Part shown: positions 19,707 to 28,139 of the stretch, one piece after another
Numbering within the stretch: the stretch's first letter is position 1
Layout: each line of letters begins with the position of its first letter
Source of the DNA: JAMXLJ01 sp036558745
GTDB lineage: Bacteria > Actinomycetota > Acidimicrobiia > IMCC26256 > JAMXLJ01
Length of the DNA: 64,000 nt
Direction of reading: 5' to 3'
Assembly: GCA_036558745.1 (NCBI GenBank)
Contig: DATBEZ010000043.1
Location: 110,478-174,477, forward strand
Translations under genes and position numbers: made by a program
The notes under the pieces: generated by a model
Database searches by the model: none
What the model was told of the DNA's origin: nothing
Seen by the model: the letters and a program-made list of their open reading frames with translations, nothing else

Positions 19707-20522
19707 GTGACCGATGTACTGATCGTGACCCGACCGCTGCCCGTCCTCGCCCTCGACACGATCGAGGCCTTCGCCGAGCCCGGCCGTCCCCGTGTGGACG
19801 CCCTGGCCGACGAGGTCGAGGCCGGGGGCTGGTCCTACGAGCAGCTCGTCCTCGCCATGGTGGGACCGTGCCTGATCCTGACGTCGTGGTCGGGTGACGG
19901 GCCCGGGCACTGGCGCCTCCTCGATCGCCTGCTCGCGACCGCGGAGGCGGTGCCCGAGAAGCAGCCGCTGGTCCGGGCCATCGCGGTGACGAAGTGCGCG
20001 GCCGAGAACCCGATGGACAGCATGCCCGCGGTCGCCGAGGCGGTCCGGCGGGATTCGGACGGCCTGCTGGACGGGTTCTGCGCGCTCGGCTTCCTGCTCG
20101 CGGACGCGATCGGTTGGGTCCGTCACGAGTCGCTGGCCGACGTCTTCGCCCGGGTACGCGTCGCCACCGCCGAGCAGCTGTGCGGCGAGAACCCCGGCGA
20201 CGAAGGAGACGCCGCGGTGCTCCGGGAGCTCCGCAGTCGCGTCCACGACCTCTCAGAGCCGAGGCGCGTCCGCTTCTTCTTCGTGTTCGGCGCGGAGGAC
20301 GACGCGCGAGCCGCCATCGACGCGCTCGTGGCCGTCGGATACACGGCCGGTGTGGAAGTGAGCGAGGGCCAGACCTGGTGCGTGACCGCGGAGACACATG
20401 CGCGCGTGAACGAGGCGTTCGCGTCCGCGCAACGTCGGGCGTTCGAAGCGCTCGCACTCCGCCATCACGGCGAGTTCGACGGCTGGGACGCGGACGTCGC
20501 CGGCTCGGCCGACGCCCGCTGA
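19707..20522 (+). CDS. Protein with C-terminal RraB-like domain
   Basis: 271 residues from GTG 19707; an earlier ATG at 19656 would add 17 residues and is possible. Residues 1-180 form an alpha-helical domain that I do not recognise. Residues about 186-265 (RVRFFFVFGAEDDARAAIDAL, then VEVSEGQTWCVTAE) match the ribonuclease E inhibitor RraB superfamily. RraB in E. coli binds RNase E and alters mRNA decay; in other bacteria this domain is often found in proteins of unknown role. It is divergent from the 2OG oxygenase gene and convergent with the response regulator (7 bp gap). Confidence 0.7.
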   Translation: MTDVLIVTRPLPVLALDTIEAFAEPGRPRVDALADEVEAGGWSYEQLVLAMVGPCLILTSWSGDGPGHWRLLDRLLATAEAVPEKQPLVRAIAVTKCAAENPMDSMPAVAEAVRRDSDGLLDGFCALGFLLADAIGWVRHESLADVFARVRVATAEQLCGENPGDEGDAAVLRELRSRVHDLSEPRRVRFFFVFGAEDDARAAIDALVAVGYTAGVEVSEGQTWCVTAETHARVNEAFASAQRRAFEALALRHHGEFDGWDADVAGSADAR

Positions 20523-20529
20523 CATACCG

Positions 20530-21216
20530 CTACGACGTCGTCCCGTCGTCGCCGTCGCGACGGCCGGGACGGACCAAACCGGTCTCGTACGCGATCACGA
20601 CGAGCTGTGCGCGGTCGCGTGCACCGAGCTTCACCATGGCCCGGCTGACGTGTGTCTTCGCGGTGGCCGGGCTCACGAACAGCCGCTCCGCGATCTCGTC
20701 GTTCGACAGGCCCGCGGCGACGAGCGCCATGACCTCGCGCTCGCGGTCGGTGAGCACGTCGAGATCGCGGTTCGGGCGCGGCTCCTCGACGCGCGCGGTG
20801 TACTCCTCGATCAACCGGCGGGTCACGCTCGGCGAGAGCAACGCCTCGCCCGCCGCCACCGCGCGCACCGCCCTGATGAGCTCCACGGGCTCCGTGTCCT
20901 TCACCAGGAAGCCGCTGGCGCCGACGCGCAGCGCCTCGAACACGTACTCGTCCAGCTCGAACGTCGTGAGGATGACGACGTGGACGCCGCGGAGCTGCGG
21001 ATCCGCGCCGATCGCGCGCGTCGCGTCGAGACCGTCCATCTCCGGCATGCGGACGTCCATCAACACCACGTCGGGACGGAGCTCGCGCGTCTGGGCGAGC
21101 GCCCGGACACCGTCGTCGGCCTCGCCGACCACCTCGATGTCGTCCTGCGCGTCGAGGAGCGCACGGAACCCGGCGCGCACGAGCGCCTGGTCGTCGGCCA
21201 GCAGCACGCTGATCAC
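20530..21216 (-). CDS. NarL/FixJ-type response regulator (LuxR HTH), orphan
   Basis: 228 residues. The receiver domain (1-120) has acidic residues D8/D9, the phospho-acceptor Asp54 (VVLMDVRMPEMDG) and the Lys of LVKDTEP. A linker leads to a LuxR-type HTH (about 160-220: LTDREREVMALVAAGLSNDEIAERLFVS). It is normally paired with a histidine kinase encoded just upstream, but here the upstream 150 bp hold only a dispersed repeat and then a divergent thioesterase, so the kinase is missing or elsewhere. Confidence 0.92.
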   Translation of the reverse strand: MISVLLADDQALVRAGFRALLDAQDDIEVVGEADDGVRALAQTRELRPDVVLMDVRMPEMDGLDATRAIGADPQLRGVHVVILTTFELDEYVFEALRVGASGFLVKDTEPVELIRAVRAVAAGEALLSPSVTRRLIEEYTARVEEPRPNRDLDVLTDREREVMALVAAGLSNDEIAERLFVSPATAKTHVSRAMVKLGARDRAQLVVIAYETGLVRPGRRDGDDGTTS

Positions 21217-21244
21217 GACGAGGTCATGGACCGGCGGTGCGCAT

Positions 21245-21306
21245 GGCTCCCTCCGCTGCGCTCGGAGGGCTGCGCCCGGCGGAGCTCCACTTCGTCCGCA
21301 CGCTGC
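21245..21306. repeat. GC-rich dispersed repeat (CTGCGCCCGGCGGAGCTCC family), copy A
   Basis: Core GGAGGGCTGCGCCCGGCGGAGCTCC followed by ACTTCGTCCGCAC. It contains a small inverted repeat (CCCTCCGCTGCGCTCGGAGGG). Related copies lie at 27894-27957 and 44331-44389. It separates the response regulator start from the thioesterase start. No open frame fits it better than its neighbours. Confidence 0.75.
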
Positions 21307-21368
21307 GATCGCGACATGCTGCGATCGTAGGTCGACACGGCGGCGACGGGGCTGGTTCAGTAGCGCCG

Positions 21369-22040
21369 ATGACCGACACCATCGACCGACCCAGCAGCCA
21401 TCCGGCGATCGCGGGCCGCGACGACGAGCTGCGCCACCTGGCCGACGCCGTGCGCCGCCTCGCGCTGCTCACGGTCACGAACACGGCACCGGCCGACGAG
21501 ACGGCGACGCTCGCGGGCGAGCTCGACCGCATCGCCGAACGGCTCACCGCGTTCGTGCCCGAGGAACGCTTCTCGCGCTTCGCACCGTCGGACGGCGCGG
21601 AGCGCGGGCCCATCGACGCCTCGCCGTACGACATCGTGCACGGCCCGTACAACCCGCTCGCGTTGCCGGTCGAGATGAGCCTCGATCCGCCGCGCGCCGT
21701 CGGTCGCGCGCGGTTCAACACGTTGTACGAGGGGCCGCCGGGATGCGTGCACGGCGCGGTCCTCGCGAGCGTGTTCGACATGGTGTTCAGCGCCGCCAAC
21801 CATGCCGCGGGCGTCCCCGGACCGACCGTGCGGCTCGCGGTCGACTATCGCCATCCCACGCGCATCGAGCACGAGGCGGTGTTCGAGGGCTGGGTCGCGA
21901 GCCGCGAGGGTCGCAAGGTCCACACCGCCGGTCGTGTCACGCAGCACGGCGTCGTGACCGTGGAAGCGGTCGGCACGTTCGTGATGCTGCCGCGCGACGA
22001 CGTCATGCGTCTCGGTGAGCGGCGCGACAGTGACTGGTGA
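21369..22040 (+). CDS. PaaI-like hotdog-fold thioesterase
   Basis: 223 residues from ATG 21369. The N-terminal half is helical. The C-terminal half (GPPGCVHGAVLASVFDMVFSAAN, then LAVDYRHPTRIEHEAVFEGWV) is a 4HBT hotdog domain with the H-G-A-x-x-A-x-F-D motif seen in acyl-CoA thioesterases. The likely role is hydrolysis of an acyl-CoA; the substrate is unknown. This type is common beside fatty acid or steroid genes in actinobacteria. It converges on the sulfatase gene, 25 bp away. Confidence 0.82.
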   Translation: MTDTIDRPSSHPAIAGRDDELRHLADAVRRLALLTVTNTAPADETATLAGELDRIAERLTAFVPEERFSRFAPSDGAERGPIDASPYDIVHGPYNPLALPVEMSLDPPRAVGRARFNTLYEGPPGCVHGAVLASVFDMVFSAANHAAGVPGPTVRLAVDYRHPTRIEHEAVFEGWVASREGRKVHTAGRVTQHGVVTVEAVGTFVMLPRDDVMRLGERRDSDW

Positions 22041-22065
22041 CGGATGGAGCGCGACGGACGCCGGC

Positions 22066-24345
22066 TCACTGCGTCGTGATCGCCACCTCGGCCTCGGCCT
22101 CCGGGTCGACGTAGGGCTCGCCGTCGACCTCCACGACCACGCCGCCGTGGATCGTGCCCGTGAAGGCGAAGGGCGGCGCGTAGTCGTCGGTGACGGGCAG
22201 AGGACCGCTCCTGCCGCACGTCAGCCCGGCGCCGGTCAGCGAGAACCGGTTCGGCGTGAAGCGCGGGATCTCGCCCGACGCCACCGGCGCGCCGTCGACC
22301 AGCAACGTCGCCGTGCCGCGGTGCTCACCCGTCTTCGCGAACCGGAGCTCGAGCCGGTGGCGTCCCGGCGTGAGCGCCGTGTCGGCCTCGACGCGATGCT
22401 GCTCGCGCCCCGACAGGTTGTGCACGTAGCGCAGGTGACCGTCGACGAGGTACAGCGCCCAGCCGCCGAGCAGTGACCCCTGCGCGAGCAGCACGCCGTG
22501 CGCGGCGTTGCCGACCTCGACGTCGGCCACGATCCGGTGGGCGCGGTTCTTCACGCTCACCGCGGCGGACTCGGGCACCATCGACGTGCCGGGCCGGTAG
22601 ACGTAGCGCGTGCGGTGCGGCAGCCCGTCGGGACGCTCGAGCACGAAGGCCGAGAACGCGCGGTTGTCGAGGGGCAGCACCTGGTAGCGCGCGGCCTCGA
22701 TCCACCACCGCTCGATCAGCTCGTCGAGGACCTCGGGGTGTTGCGAGGCGAGGTCGTGACACTCGGACGGGTCGTCGTCGACGCGGTAGAGCTCCCACGC
22801 GACCTTGTCGATCCCGGGGTCGTCGGTCTGCATCGCGTGGTAGATCACGGCCTTCCAGCCGCGGTGGTAGATCGCGCGACTCCCGAACATCTCGTAGTAC
22901 TGCGTCTCGTGCCGGTCGGGCGCGCCGGCCGAGGTGAGGGTCTCCGCGAAGCTGACGCCCTCGACCGGACGCTGGGTCACACCACGGATCGCGTCGGGCG
23001 CGTCGACGCCGACGACGTCGAGCACGGTGGAGAGCACGTCGATCGCGTGCACGTACTGCGCGCGCACGCCGCCCGCGTCGCCGATGCCCCGCGGCCAGTG
23101 CACGATCAGCGGGTCGGCGACGCCGCCTTCGTGCACCTCGCGCTTCCAACGGCGGAACGGCGTGTTGCCGGCGACGGTCCAACCCCACGGATAGTTGTTG
23201 TGGCAGCGGGGGCCGCCGATCTCGTCGATGCGCGCGATCGCCTCGCGCACGCTGTGCGGGATCCCGTTCCACATGCGGACGTCGTTCAGCGAGCCCTTCA
23301 CGCCGCCCTCGGAGCTCGCACCGTTGTCGGACAGCACGAACAGGAGCGTGTCGTCGAGGTCACCGATCTCGTCGAGGACACGGAACAGGCGCCCGAGCTG
23401 GTCGTCGGTGTGTGAGAGGTAGCCGGCGAATGCCTCCATGTAGCGCGCGTAGAGACGTTGCGCGTCGGGCGGCACGTCGTCCCACGCGGGCACCCAGTCG
23501 GGACGAGGGGAGAGCTCGGTGCCGGGCGGGATCACGCCGAGCTCGATCTGGCGGGCGAGGGTGCGCGTCCGCCACTCGTCCCAGCCGCGGTCGAAGCGCC
23601 CGCGGTAGCGCTCGATCCACTCCGGCGGCGACTGGTGCGGCGAATGGCACGCGCCGGTCGCGAAGTAGAGGAAGAACGGCTTCTCGGGATCGACCGCGCG
23701 CAGGTCACTGACGAGTGTGACGGCCTCGTCCACCAGATCCTCGGTGAGGTGGTAGCCCTGGTCGTACGGGCGGGGCTGGTCGGTCTGGTGGTTGTCGCGG
23801 ACGAGGGCCGGCGCGAACTGGTGGGTCTCGCCGGTGAAGAACCCGTAGAAGCGCTCGAACCCGCGCCCGAGCGGCCAGCGCTCACGGGTCGCGCCGAGAT
23901 GGCACTCCTCCTCGGGCGTGAGGTGCCACTTGCCGACGGCCCACGTCGCGTAGCCGTGTTCCACGAGCATCTCGGGGAGGAAGCCGTTGGTCCTCGGGAT
24001 GCGCGCGTTGTAGCCGGGGAAGCCCGTCGCCAGCTCGATGATGCGACCCATGCCGTTCGAGTGGTGGTTCCGGCCGGTCATCACGCACGCGCGCGTCGGC
24101 GAGCAGAGCGCGGTGGTGTGGAAGTTCCGGTAGCGCAGCCCGTTCGCGGCCAGCGCGTCGAGGTTGGGCGTGTCGATGTCGGATCCGAAGCAGCCGAGCT
24201 GCGCGAACCCGACGTCGTCGAGCACGACGATCGCGACGTTCGGCGCGCCTTTCGGCGGCCGCGCCGGTTCGGGCCACCACGGCGTCGACTCCCAGTGGTA
24301 CCGACCGATGACACCGCCGAAGCCGTCCACGCGCGCCCCCCTCAC
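22066..24345 (-). CDS. Type I sulfatase (arylsulfatase)
   Basis: 759 residues. The sulfatase signature CSPTR is at 81-85, where Cys81 would be converted to formylglycine; the metal-binding DD pair is in VVLDDVGFAQLGC (43-44), and TGRNHHSNGMG follows. SDNGAS later in the chain is the expected Asp-Asn metal pair. The C-terminal 200 residues form a beta domain. No signal peptide is seen, suggesting a cytoplasmic enzyme acting on an imported sulfate ester; maturation needs a formylglycine-generating enzyme encoded elsewhere. A PAPS-type sulfotransferase is encoded at 42.3 kb. Confidence 0.9.
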   Translation of the reverse strand: MRGARVDGFGGVIGRYHWESTPWWPEPARPPKGAPNVAIVVLDDVGFAQLGCFGSDIDTPNLDALAANGLRYRNFHTTALCSPTRACVMTGRNHHSNGMGRIIELATGFPGYNARIPRTNGFLPEMLVEHGYATWAVGKWHLTPEEECHLGATRERWPLGRGFERFYGFFTGETHQFAPALVRDNHQTDQPRPYDQGYHLTEDLVDEAVTLVSDLRAVDPEKPFFLYFATGACHSPHQSPPEWIERYRGRFDRGWDEWRTRTLARQIELGVIPPGTELSPRPDWVPAWDDVPPDAQRLYARYMEAFAGYLSHTDDQLGRLFRVLDEIGDLDDTLLFVLSDNGASSEGGVKGSLNDVRMWNGIPHSVREAIARIDEIGGPRCHNNYPWGWTVAGNTPFRRWKREVHEGGVADPLIVHWPRGIGDAGGVRAQYVHAIDVLSTVLDVVGVDAPDAIRGVTQRPVEGVSFAETLTSAGAPDRHETQYYEMFGSRAIYHRGWKAVIYHAMQTDDPGIDKVAWELYRVDDDPSECHDLASQHPEVLDELIERWWIEAARYQVLPLDNRAFSAFVLERPDGLPHRTRYVYRPGTSMVPESAAVSVKNRAHRIVADVEVGNAAHGVLLAQGSLLGGWALYLVDGHLRYVHNLSGREQHRVEADTALTPGRHRLELRFAKTGEHRGTATLLVDGAPVASGEIPRFTPNRFSLTGAGLTCGRSGPLPVTDDYAPPFAFTGTIHGGVVVEVDGEPYVDPEAEAEVAITTQ

Positions 24346-24456
24346 CTGTCGCGTCGCCTGCCGCGGAGCGGCATCCTACGTGCAGGCGTGCGCGCGGGAG
24401 GAGGGCGCCACCCCCCGGTCGGCGCCCCCCTCCAAGCACGGTACGCGGGACGAAAG

Positions 24457-25299
24457 TTACGTACCGAGCGGCAGTTGCGAACCGTTGAACGGCGCGGTTC
24501 CGAGCGCGAGCTGTACCGCACCGAAGCCCGAGTGCGCGTGCAGGTACTGCACCTCGAGGTTCAGGTCGCCGACTCCGTTCGACGCCGGGATCGGTGCGAG
24601 CTCGAGCGTGCTCAGGATGCCGAGCGCGTGCCCGCTCGCGTCGAGGAACGCGCTGCCCGAGTCGCCGGGGATCCCGGGCGACACGGTGACGACGTTGTGG
24701 CTCCACCCGTTGCCAGCGTCACCGAGGCTGACGCCCGTCTTGGGGCTCAACTGGGTCACGCCGCCGCGCAGCTCGGAGTTCCCGTAGGAGTACACCTGCG
24801 CACCGGCGCTCGTGCCCGTGGCCGCGATCCCGTTCGGACCACCCCAGTGCGGGATCGTCGGGTTCACGTTGGCGGCGTCGGAGGGATCGAGCTGCACCAG
24901 CGCGAGGTCGTTGTACTGGCACGTGTTCGCGTCCGCCTCGTGCAGGCCCTGCATCGTCAACCACGAGCTGTAGACGAGCGTCCCGGGCTTCGACGCGCCG
25001 GTCACCGTCACCGGTGTGCCGAGCGGCAGCGAACCGGAGGTGCAACCGTTCGTCGCGGTGTTCCCGCCCGTCCCCGCGCAGTGCGCGGCCTGGCCGATGT
25101 ACACCGTGCCGCCGTCGAAGAACACGAAGTTCGCCGTGCACTGCGCGCCGTTGGTGAACGTCTGCACGCCCGGGTGGATCGCCGCGGTGGCGGCGGGTGC
25201 CCATGTCGGCGCGGCGTCGGCGGCTGCCGTCGGAAGCACGGCGAGCGATCCGCCGACCAGCGCGGCCGCGAAAGCCGCGCGCGTGAATGCCTTGCGCAC
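24457..25299 (-). CDS. Secreted trypsin-like serine protease
   Basis: 280 residues from GTG 25299, preceded by AGGGGG at good spacing. The signal peptide is residues 1-30, ending in DAA-PTW. The catalytic triad is visible as His73 (GQAAHCAG), Asp131 (YNDLALVQL) and Ser214 (PGDSGSAFLD). Cys pairs are likely disulfides. The family is S1 chymotrypsin-like. It is exported and acts outside the cell; no partner protease inhibitor is seen nearby. Confidence 0.88.
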   Translation of the reverse strand: MRKAFTRAAFAAALVGGSLAVLPTAAADAAPTWAPAATAAIHPGVQTFTNGAQCTANFVFFDGGTVYIGQAAHCAGTGGNTATNGCTSGSLPLGTPVTVTGASKPGTLVYSSWLTMQGLHEADANTCQYNDLALVQLDPSDAANVNPTIPHWGGPNGIAATGTSAGAQVYSYGNSELRGGVTQLSPKTGVSLGDAGNGWSHNVVTVSPGIPGDSGSAFLDASGHALGILSTLELAPIPASNGVGDLNLEVQYLHAHSGFGAVQLALGTAPFNGSQLPLGT

Positions 25300-25482
25300 A
25301 TATCCCCCTGGTCTCGAGGTGCGGGTCTCGCCCTGGAACGCCGGAAGAGCTGTCGCCGGGCGACCCGAGACGCCCGAGTACCCGGCATTCAGGGCGTCCA
25401 AACCCCGCGGCCCGAGATCGTCGCGGTCGAACGTGAAAGAGTGGCGCCCGAGGCGGGTGCGGGTGCGCGCGAAGGAGTGGCA

Positions 25483-25827
25483 ATGAAGGCGCAGCGGGAG
25501 GTGGGGGCGGTCCGGAAGCTCCTCTCGGTCCGGCGGGTCTTCGGGGATCCGATCGAGGTCCAGGGCGCGACGATCATCCCGGCGGCACGTGTCAAAGGGC
25601 GCGCGGGCGGGCGCGCCGGCGATCGGCGCAACCGCGACGATCAGGGCGACGTCATGGGTTTCAAGGTGAACGCGCGACCGGCGGGGGCGTTCGTCGTGCG
25701 CGACGGCAACGTCTCGTGGCAGCCGGCGGTCGACGTGAACCGGATCGTCACCGGTGGTCAGCTCCTCGGGCTGATGGGGCTGGTCACGTTCCTCGTGTTC
25801 CGGTTCCGTCTCGGCCGGCGTCGCTGA
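25483..25827 (+). CDS. GerW/YtfJ-like protein
   Basis: 114 residues from ATG 25483, with GAAGGAG upstream. VRKLLSVRRVFGDPIEVQGATIIPAARVKG is the start of the GerW (sporulation protein YtfJ) family, and GFKVNARPAGAFVVRDGNVSWQPAVDVN continues it; a hydrophobic segment and basic tail (FRFRLGRRR) end the protein. It is required for spore germination in Bacillus but widespread and of unknown role in non-sporulating actinobacteria. The 3' end overlaps the convergent AlkB-like gene by 44 bp. Confidence 0.72.
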   Translation: MKAQREVGAVRKLLSVRRVFGDPIEVQGATIIPAARVKGRAGGRAGDRRNRDDQGDVMGFKVNARPAGAFVVRDGNVSWQPAVDVNRIVTGGQLLGLMGLVTFLVFRFRLGRRR

Positions 25828-26473
25828 CCGCGTCACGTCCGCCGGGGCTCGGTGGGCGATCGAGCACCGCGCCGTGCTCGGCCGACCAACGCCACGACAG
25901 CGACAGGCGCGGGCCGCCGCGTCGCGTCTTGGGCACCGCGTGCTCCCAGTCGCGCTGGCACGAACCGCCCATCACGACGAGGTCGCCTCGACCGGGAGCG
26001 AAGTCGCGCGACGTGCCTCCGCCGCGCGGCCGGATCAGGAACGGTCGCGTGCTGCCGAGCGTCGCGATCGCGACGATCGCGTCGTCGACGTCGCGTAGCT
26101 CACGGTCGCGGTGGAACGCGACGCTGTCGCGACCGTCGCGGTAGTAATTCAGTCCCACTGCGCCGAAGGGCACGCCGTACCGTTGCTCCAACGCGCGGCG
26201 CGCGTCGTCGAGCACGGGCGCGGGCACGGGCTCGCCGGCGGGATACCAACGCGACAAGCGCGGATCGTCGACCATGCGCTCGTACATGTAGCGACGGCCC
26301 TGTCGCCAGTCGACCCGCTCCACCAGGTCGGCCATCAGCGTGTCGGTGCCGCGCAGGAACCCGCGCACGACGTCGATCCACGCGGTGTCGTCGAGGCGGA
26401 ACCGCTCCGCGTCGGCCGACGTCAGGACGGCGGGCTCGCCGGTCTCGAGCAGCGACGGCTGGTACACGGGCAC
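25784..26473 (-). CDS. alkB: AlkB-like 2OG-Fe(II) dioxygenase
   Basis: 229 residues. Iron ligands H121-R-D123 (VAFHRDRE) and H178 (DWEHAVPK); RLSLSWRW at the C-terminus carries the 2OG-binding Arg residues of the AlkB family; LNYYRDGRDSVAFHRD is characteristic. The expected role is oxidative demethylation of alkylated DNA or RNA bases. The C-terminus has an extra 30-residue disordered tail after the core, encoded in the overlap with the GerW-like gene. Alone in its transcript; the rhomboid-like gene diverges 108 bp away. Confidence 0.88.
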   Translation of the reverse strand: MPVYQPSLLETGEPAVLTSADAERFRLDDTAWIDVVRGFLRGTDTLMADLVERVDWRQGRRYMYERMVDDPRLSRWYPAGEPVPAPVLDDARRALEQRYGVPFGAVGLNYYRDGRDSVAFHRDRELRDVDDAIVAIATLGSTRPFLIRPRGGGTSRDFAPGRGDLVVMGGSCQRDWEHAVPKTRRGGPRLSLSWRWSAEHGAVLDRPPSPGGRDAVSDAGRDGTGTRGT

Positions 26474-26581
26474 GCCACGAGGCTAGCGAACGTCCGTTCG
26501 GGCCCAAAGGGCTCCGAGACTCTTCGGCGCTTCTCAGCCGCCCTTCACGTGGCGTGAACGTTCCGAGCCGATGATCACGGA

Positions 26582-27256
26582 GTGAGCAGGCCCGCGGCGC
26601 AGCCGATCCACGTCGACGGCATGCCCGCCCGGGCCGCGGGAGACGCCCGCCGCGTCCCGGCCACCGTCGTCTACGCGGCGCTCGTGCTCGCGACGACCGT
26701 CGCCGTGCGCGACCTCGCCCCGGCATGGCGCGAGCGCCTGCTCGCGGCGAGCAGCACGAATGTCGCCAACCTCACGCGTGCTCCGGTGCGCGTGCTCGTC
26801 GCGAGCGCGTTCTGGTTGCAAGGCCGCCCAATCGTCGTGTGGATGGGGATGCTCGTCGTGGCGATGGCGCTCACCGAGCGATGGATCGGGACGCGCCGCA
26901 CGATCGCGGTGCTCGCGGGCGGCCACGTCGGCGCGACGGTGCTGACGCAGGCGGCCGTCGCGACTGCGGTCGCCGCGGGATGGATGTCGCGCGCGTCGTT
27001 GCACATGCCCGACGTCGGCATCAGCTACGGCCTGGCCGCGCTCGCGGGTGCGCTCGCGTTGCGCTTCAACGGTCGCGTGCGAGTCGCGCACGTCGCGCTC
27101 GCGCTCGGTGTGATTCTCATCTTTCTCATCTTCGACCCCGGCGTGGGCAACGTCGGTCATGTCGTCGCATTCGGTTTGGGTCTGGCGATTGCGGCCGGTT
27201 TCCGGCATCACGACGCAGCTGGCGCGACGCGGGGGCTGCTCACGGAGCGACGCTGA
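26582..27256 (+). CDS. Rhomboid-like membrane protein
   Basis: 224 residues from GTG 26582. Five to six membrane helices. The G-x-S-x-G motif GISYG is at 146-150 (Ser148) and a His follows in the last helix (GHVVAFGLG, His193), with another His at 115 (GGHVGAT). This is the Ser-His dyad layout of rhomboid intramembrane proteases. The family is diverse, and inactive members are common, so activity is not certain. Likely cleaves or binds membrane protein substrates; none can be named. Confidence 0.65.
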   Translation: MSRPAAQPIHVDGMPARAAGDARRVPATVVYAALVLATTVAVRDLAPAWRERLLAASSTNVANLTRAPVRVLVASAFWLQGRPIVVWMGMLVVAMALTERWIGTRRTIAVLAGGHVGATVLTQAAVATAVAAGWMSRASLHMPDVGISYGLAALAGALALRFNGRVRVAHVALALGVILIFLIFDPGVGNVGHVVAFGLGLAIAAGFRHHDAAGATRGLLTERR

Positions 27257-27351
27257 AGCGAAGAGTTGCCTGAGAAGGGTGTTCGGTTGCTCCATCGGGT
27301 CGTGCACGGCGCCGATCGGGACGCGTCCATCCCCGATACAAGGAGCTCGTG

Positions 27352-27825
27352 ATGGTCGATGGGATCAACGGCGCCACCGCCGCGACCGCCACTCCGCAAG
27401 CCTCGTTCCGGACCCGACTGCAGGACGTGACCGCCGCGGTCGCCAAGGAGCTCGGTATGAGCACCGACGACCTGAACCAGGCGCTTCGTTCCGGCCAGAG
27501 CCTCGACGACATCGCCCAGAGCAAGGGCGTGTCGCACGACGACCTCATCACCACGATCACGCAGGCGCTGCAGGGCACCGCGACCGCCGGCCAGTCGACC
27601 GACCCGAGCCAGCTCACCCAGCTCGCCGAGCGCATCGCCGGCGCCAAGGGTCACCACCACCACCATCACCACCGGGCCGAAGGTGTCGACGGCGCTGGCG
27701 CTCAGCCCAACTCGGACGTCGCGCCCACCGACCCCTTCGCAGACCCGTCGAGCAGCGCTGTGAACGGTGCGACGAGCACCGTCGACCCGAACGCCCCCGG
27801 CTTTCGGCTCGACACCCTCGCCTGA
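27352..27825 (+). CDS. Small soluble protein with natural His7 tract
   Basis: 157 residues from ATG 27352, preceded by AAGGAG (27340-27345). Two HTH-like helices (LGMSTDDLNQALRSGQSLDDIAQSKG) resemble the short repeat found in clostridial and actinobacterial proteins with 'SLDDIA..KGVS'. Residues about 102-109 read HHHHHHH. The C-terminal third is Ser/Ala/Pro-rich and disordered. The family is not named. A His tract could bind metal, but nothing else indicates it. Downstream is the dispersed repeat. Confidence 0.7.
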   Translation: MVDGINGATAATATPQASFRTRLQDVTAAVAKELGMSTDDLNQALRSGQSLDDIAQSKGVSHDDLITTITQALQGTATAGQSTDPSQLTQLAERIAGAKGHHHHHHHRAEGVDGAGAQPNSDVAPTDPFADPSSSAVNGATSTVDPNAPGFRLDTLA

Positions 27826-28139
27826 CCGAACGCCAGGTGAGCGTGGAATCACCTGATCCCACGGCTCCCTCCGGCTCCGTCCGCACATTGCTCTGGCTCC
27901 CTCGGGCTGCGCTCGGAGGGCTGGCGCCGGGCGGAGCTCCGCTCCGTCCGCACATTGTTAGGAATCCCTCATACGCGTCTCAGGTGCTCCACAGGTCGTC
28001 GGGGTTGACTCCCCGGAGCGTGTCCGGCGGCGGCTCGGTTGCCGTGCGCCTCTCCGCGGTCGTCGCCGTCGCCGTCGGGCACTCGTCGTGCGAAGCGGTC
28101 ACGACCCACAGCGTCGGTGATGCGAAGCGGAGCTGAATC
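27826..28139. other. Intergenic region with dispersed repeat; no clear gene
   Basis: 314 bp between the His-tract gene and the lipoprotein gene. It holds the GC-rich repeat (27861-27957) and about 180 bp of sequence with no strong RBS-plus-frame combination. A 53-residue frame on the minus strand (28141 to 27980) exists but shares its start with the lipoprotein start and shows no known motif, so I do not call it. Confidence 0.5.
27861..27957. repeat. GC-rich dispersed repeat, copy B, partly duplicated
   Basis: The main copy is at 27894-27957 (GGCTCCCTCGGGCTGCGCTCGGAGGG then CTGGCGCCGGGCGGAGCTCC). A shorter copy at 27861-27890 ends with the same CTCCGTCCGCACATTG as the main copy (27942-27957), forming a 16-bp direct repeat 67 bp apart. 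It is related to the copies at 21245 and 44331. Confidence 0.75.
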
